Shown piece by piece: positions 5,496 through 6,833 of a DNA stretch of 6,833 bases. Below the pieces are notes generated by a model. That model saw only the letters and a list, made by a program, of their open reading frames with translations. It was not told where the DNA came from and did no database searches. The first letter of the stretch is position 1, and each line of letters starts with the position of its first letter. A program made the translations under genes and the position numbers. The stretch is from Bifidobacteriaceae bacterium (GTDB lineage: Bacteria > Actinomycetota > Actinomycetes > Actinomycetales > WQXJ01): contig JAISCU010000292.1 in assembly GCA_031265345.1 (NCBI GenBank), positions 1 through 6,833 on the forward strand, in the 5' to 3' direction.

Positions 5496-6455
5496 TCAGG
5501 CTGGACCCCGGCCGCTGAATGCCGCGGTCAGGCGTCCGATCAAGTCGCCAGGATGATGCAGGTCGCGGTAGACCGCCTCGACTATCACCCATCCGGCCGC
5601 TTGGAGTTGCCCACGGCGTTCGAGGTCGTCGCGAGACCGGCTGGAGTCGCTGAAGTGTTGCCCGCCCTGGTACTCCAGCGCGATCAACCGTTCGGGCCAC
5701 GACAGATCAATGAAGCCGCCCCGGTTGGACAGCCTGAACTCGTGGTTCACCGCGGGCTCAGGGAAACCGGCGTCCACCACGACGAGCCGCAGCCACGTCT
5801 CGTTCGGTGAATCTGTGCCGGGCCGGACCAGGCCGAATGCGTCACGGACCGCCGGTATGTGCCTGGTCCCGGCGAGTCGAGCCACCTGCGCCGCGAATCG
5901 ATTCGGATCGGTCAGCGGTCGCTCGCGCCGCATCAACGCGTCGCCGAGTTGGACCGCCTGGAGCAGTGCCAACTTGCGACCGTGGAGCAGATTCCCCCTC
6001 ATCGCCGGGTCACTCTCGGGTTGGAAGGACGGCACGGGGCTTTCGAGCAACCGAGAGGCCACCTGTGTCCAGCAGTATTCCGGTCTGGCGGCGGCGATCC
6101 GGTAGCGGTCGGAGTAGAACGTGGGAGGCATGGTGCGGTCCTGATGAATCACAAGACCATCGCGCCGGGGACGATTCTGGGTGCCGGGCGGCACCAGCAC
6201 ATGCACTGGGCCGCGGGGCGCGCTCGCCATGCCCTCCGGCATCTGCACGCTCGCCAATCCGAGCACCGTTATCCCGCAGACCACCGAGCCCGGCGGGCAG
6301 ACCAGCAGCGCTGCGCGTGCGCGATGCGCCAGTGAAGGAGTCTCACCACGCGAGTCCGGAACGAAGTACACCCCGCGACAGAGCTTGGTCCCAGCGCGCA
6401 CCACTGGCCTGGCTTCATTCCGCGAGAGGTCCCATGTCGTAACGATCCTACCCAC
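5496..6455 (-). CDS. AbiEi-like N-terminal region plus DUF559 (Vsr-like, PD-(D/E)XK) nuclease domain protein
   Basis: 319 residues from a GTG start. Residues about 8-100 resemble the N-terminal region of actinobacterial AbiEi/DUF559 proteins: RAGTKLCRGVYFVP (20-33), HRARAALLVCPPGSVVCGIT (44-63) and GPVHVLVPPG (82-91). A middle part includes LLQAVQLGDALMRRERPLT (164-182). The C-terminal domain (about 215-312) is DUF559: SPNETWLRL (216-224), GFIDLSW (247-253), ALEYQGGQHFSD (259-270), SRDDLERR (274-281) and GWVIVEA (288-294). Candidate active-site residues are E219, D250, E261 and Q263, a D...ExQ pattern of the Vsr-like nuclease fold, with H267 and R280 also conserved. The substrate and role are unknown; relatives are often called type IV toxin-antitoxin or endonuclease-domain proteins. 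No partner toxin is visible. The start lacks a clear Shine-Dalgarno, and GTG codons at residues 18-19 are alternatives. The gene is isolated between two blocks of the 137-bp repeat. Confidence 0.85.
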   Translation of the reverse strand: MGRIVTTWDLSRNEARPVVRAGTKLCRGVYFVPDSRGETPSLAHRARAALLVCPPGSVVCGITVLGLASVQMPEGMASAPRGPVHVLVPPGTQNRPRRDGLVIHQDRTMPPTFYSDRYRIAAARPEYCWTQVASRLLESPVPSFQPESDPAMRGNLLHGRKLALLQAVQLGDALMRRERPLTDPNRFAAQVARLAGTRHIPAVRDAFGLVRPGTDSPNETWLRLVVVDAGFPEPAVNHEFRLSNRGGFIDLSWPERLIALEYQGGQHFSDSSRSRDDLERRGQLQAAGWVIVEAVYRDLHHPGDLIGRLTAAFSGRGPA

Positions 6456-6548
6456 ACCAGGAAATGATCGGCCCTACGCGACCGTTTGGCTACCACTTTT
6501 CCTGAATCTGTGGATAACTCGATCCTCACCGCCTGCGCCGCTTGGGTT
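6456..6548 (-). promoter_or_regulatory. Upstream region of the DUF559 gene with one DnaA-box 9-mer
   Basis: The 93 bp between the GTG start and repeat unit 3 are less GC-rich than the surroundings. TGTGGATAA at 6509-6517 is the reverse complement of TTATCCACA, a perfect DnaA box. I see no convincing -35/-10 pair; TAGGGC around 6471-6476 is the best weak -10-like hexamer. The stretch CACCGCC-GCG-GCTTGG next to unit 3 resembles the left half of unit 1 and may be a repeat remnant. Confidence 0.4.
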
Positions 6549-6685
6549 GTGACCTAACCCACCGTGGCGCGGCCCGGTCGCCCTGCGACGGTGGCTTAGG
6601 GACGCCGGTCGAAACGGCCGCTGATCCCGCCGACGCGCCCACCAGCGCAAACGCAGCTTGCCGACCGGGCGGCATCGGGCACCCT
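6549..6685. repeat. 137-bp repeat, unit 3
   Basis: It begins GTGACCTAACCCACCGTGGC. The left arm CCTAACCCACCG can pair with CGGTGGCTTAGG, a 12-position stem with a single C·C mismatch. It shares a 24-nt run with unit 4 that begins GTGGCTTAGGGACGCCGG (6590 onwards). GACCGGGCGGCATCGGGC (6663-6680) is shared with unit 1. It is separated from unit 2 by the DUF559 gene. Confidence 0.85.
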
Positions 6686-6822
6686 GTGACCCAACCCACC
6701 GCCGCGCCGCCTGGTCCCCTCGCCACGGTGGCTTAGGGACGCCGGTCGAAATCGCCGCCGATGCCGCCAACCCGCTGACCTGCGCAGACGAGTCCAGCCG
6801 AACACGCGGCATCGGGTGGCAC
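6686..6822. repeat. 137-bp repeat, unit 4
   Basis: It starts GTGACCCAACCCACCGCCGC, exactly 137 bp after unit 3. Its right half can fold: GCCGCCGATGCCGC pairs with GCGGCATCGGGTGGC, with one bulge and one G·U where unit 1 has G-C. The stem is therefore kept although the sequence changes. The loop region is diverged from units 0 and 1. Confidence 0.85.
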
Positions 6823-6833
6823 GTGACCTAACC
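6823..6833. repeat. 137-bp repeat, unit 5 (first 11 bases)
   Basis: GTGACCTAACC starts exactly 137 bp after unit 4 and is cut by the end of the window. The array therefore continues to the right. Confidence 0.7.

Noticed and set aside
6474..6812. Open frames in the repeat blocks with recurring SLSHRG / RRWVGSQG-like peptides
   Set aside because: The repeated peptides reappear in different frames because the period is 137 bp. There is no ribosome binding site, and frames open and close between units, so these are translated non-coding repeats.
5110..6833. CRISPR array
   Set aside because: The period is 137 bp with diverged units. There are no short identical repeats with unique spacers and no cas genes.

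Overview
The window is chromosomal DNA from a high-GC Gram-positive bacterium (Actinomycetota). The G+C content is very high and GTG starts are common. The order rpsD – DUF948 membrane protein – small DUF6167-like membrane protein – alaS – ruvX is the arrangement I know from actinobacterial chromosomes. All recognised genes are on the minus strand, so transcription runs from high to low coordinates. I cannot name a genus.

Positions 1-4871 hold a compact translation and housekeeping operon. Ribosomal protein S4 (rpsD) comes first, followed by two small membrane-anchored proteins, alanyl-tRNA synthetase (alaS), the RuvX/YqgF nuclease, and the first 110 codons of a gene that closely resembles thiostrepton-resistance 23S rRNA A1067 2'-O-methyltransferases (TsnR/NshR). 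Two junctions, alaS/ruvX and ruvX/tsnR, are 4-base GTGA overlaps, which points to translational coupling. Other gaps are 1 to 48 bases. Three junctions carry perfect-period short tandem repeats (9, 12 and 12 nt). A 13-bp perfect hairpin with a 3-base loop lies in the last codons of ruvX, just ahead of the tsnR start.

Positions 4872-5109 hold the rpsD leader and a candidate extended -10 promoter. Positions 5110-5492 and 6549-6833 hold two same-orientation blocks of a 137-bp tandem repeat. It is non-coding: the period is not a multiple of 3 and every frame is interrupted or shifts. Each unit can fold into one or two hairpins. The second block runs off the end of the window.

Between the two repeat blocks sits one gene, 5496-6455. 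It encodes a 319-residue protein with an AbiEi-like N-terminal region and a C-terminal DUF559 (Vsr-like, PD-(D/E)XK) nuclease domain. Its stop codon is 3 bp from the left block. A perfect DnaA-box 9-mer lies between its 5' end and the right block. The gene looks like accessory cargo embedded in a repeat array beside the essential operon.

The items most worth a second look are the structured 137-bp repeat flanking the DUF559 gene, and the rRNA methylase fused by overlap to a housekeeping operon behind a strong hairpin.
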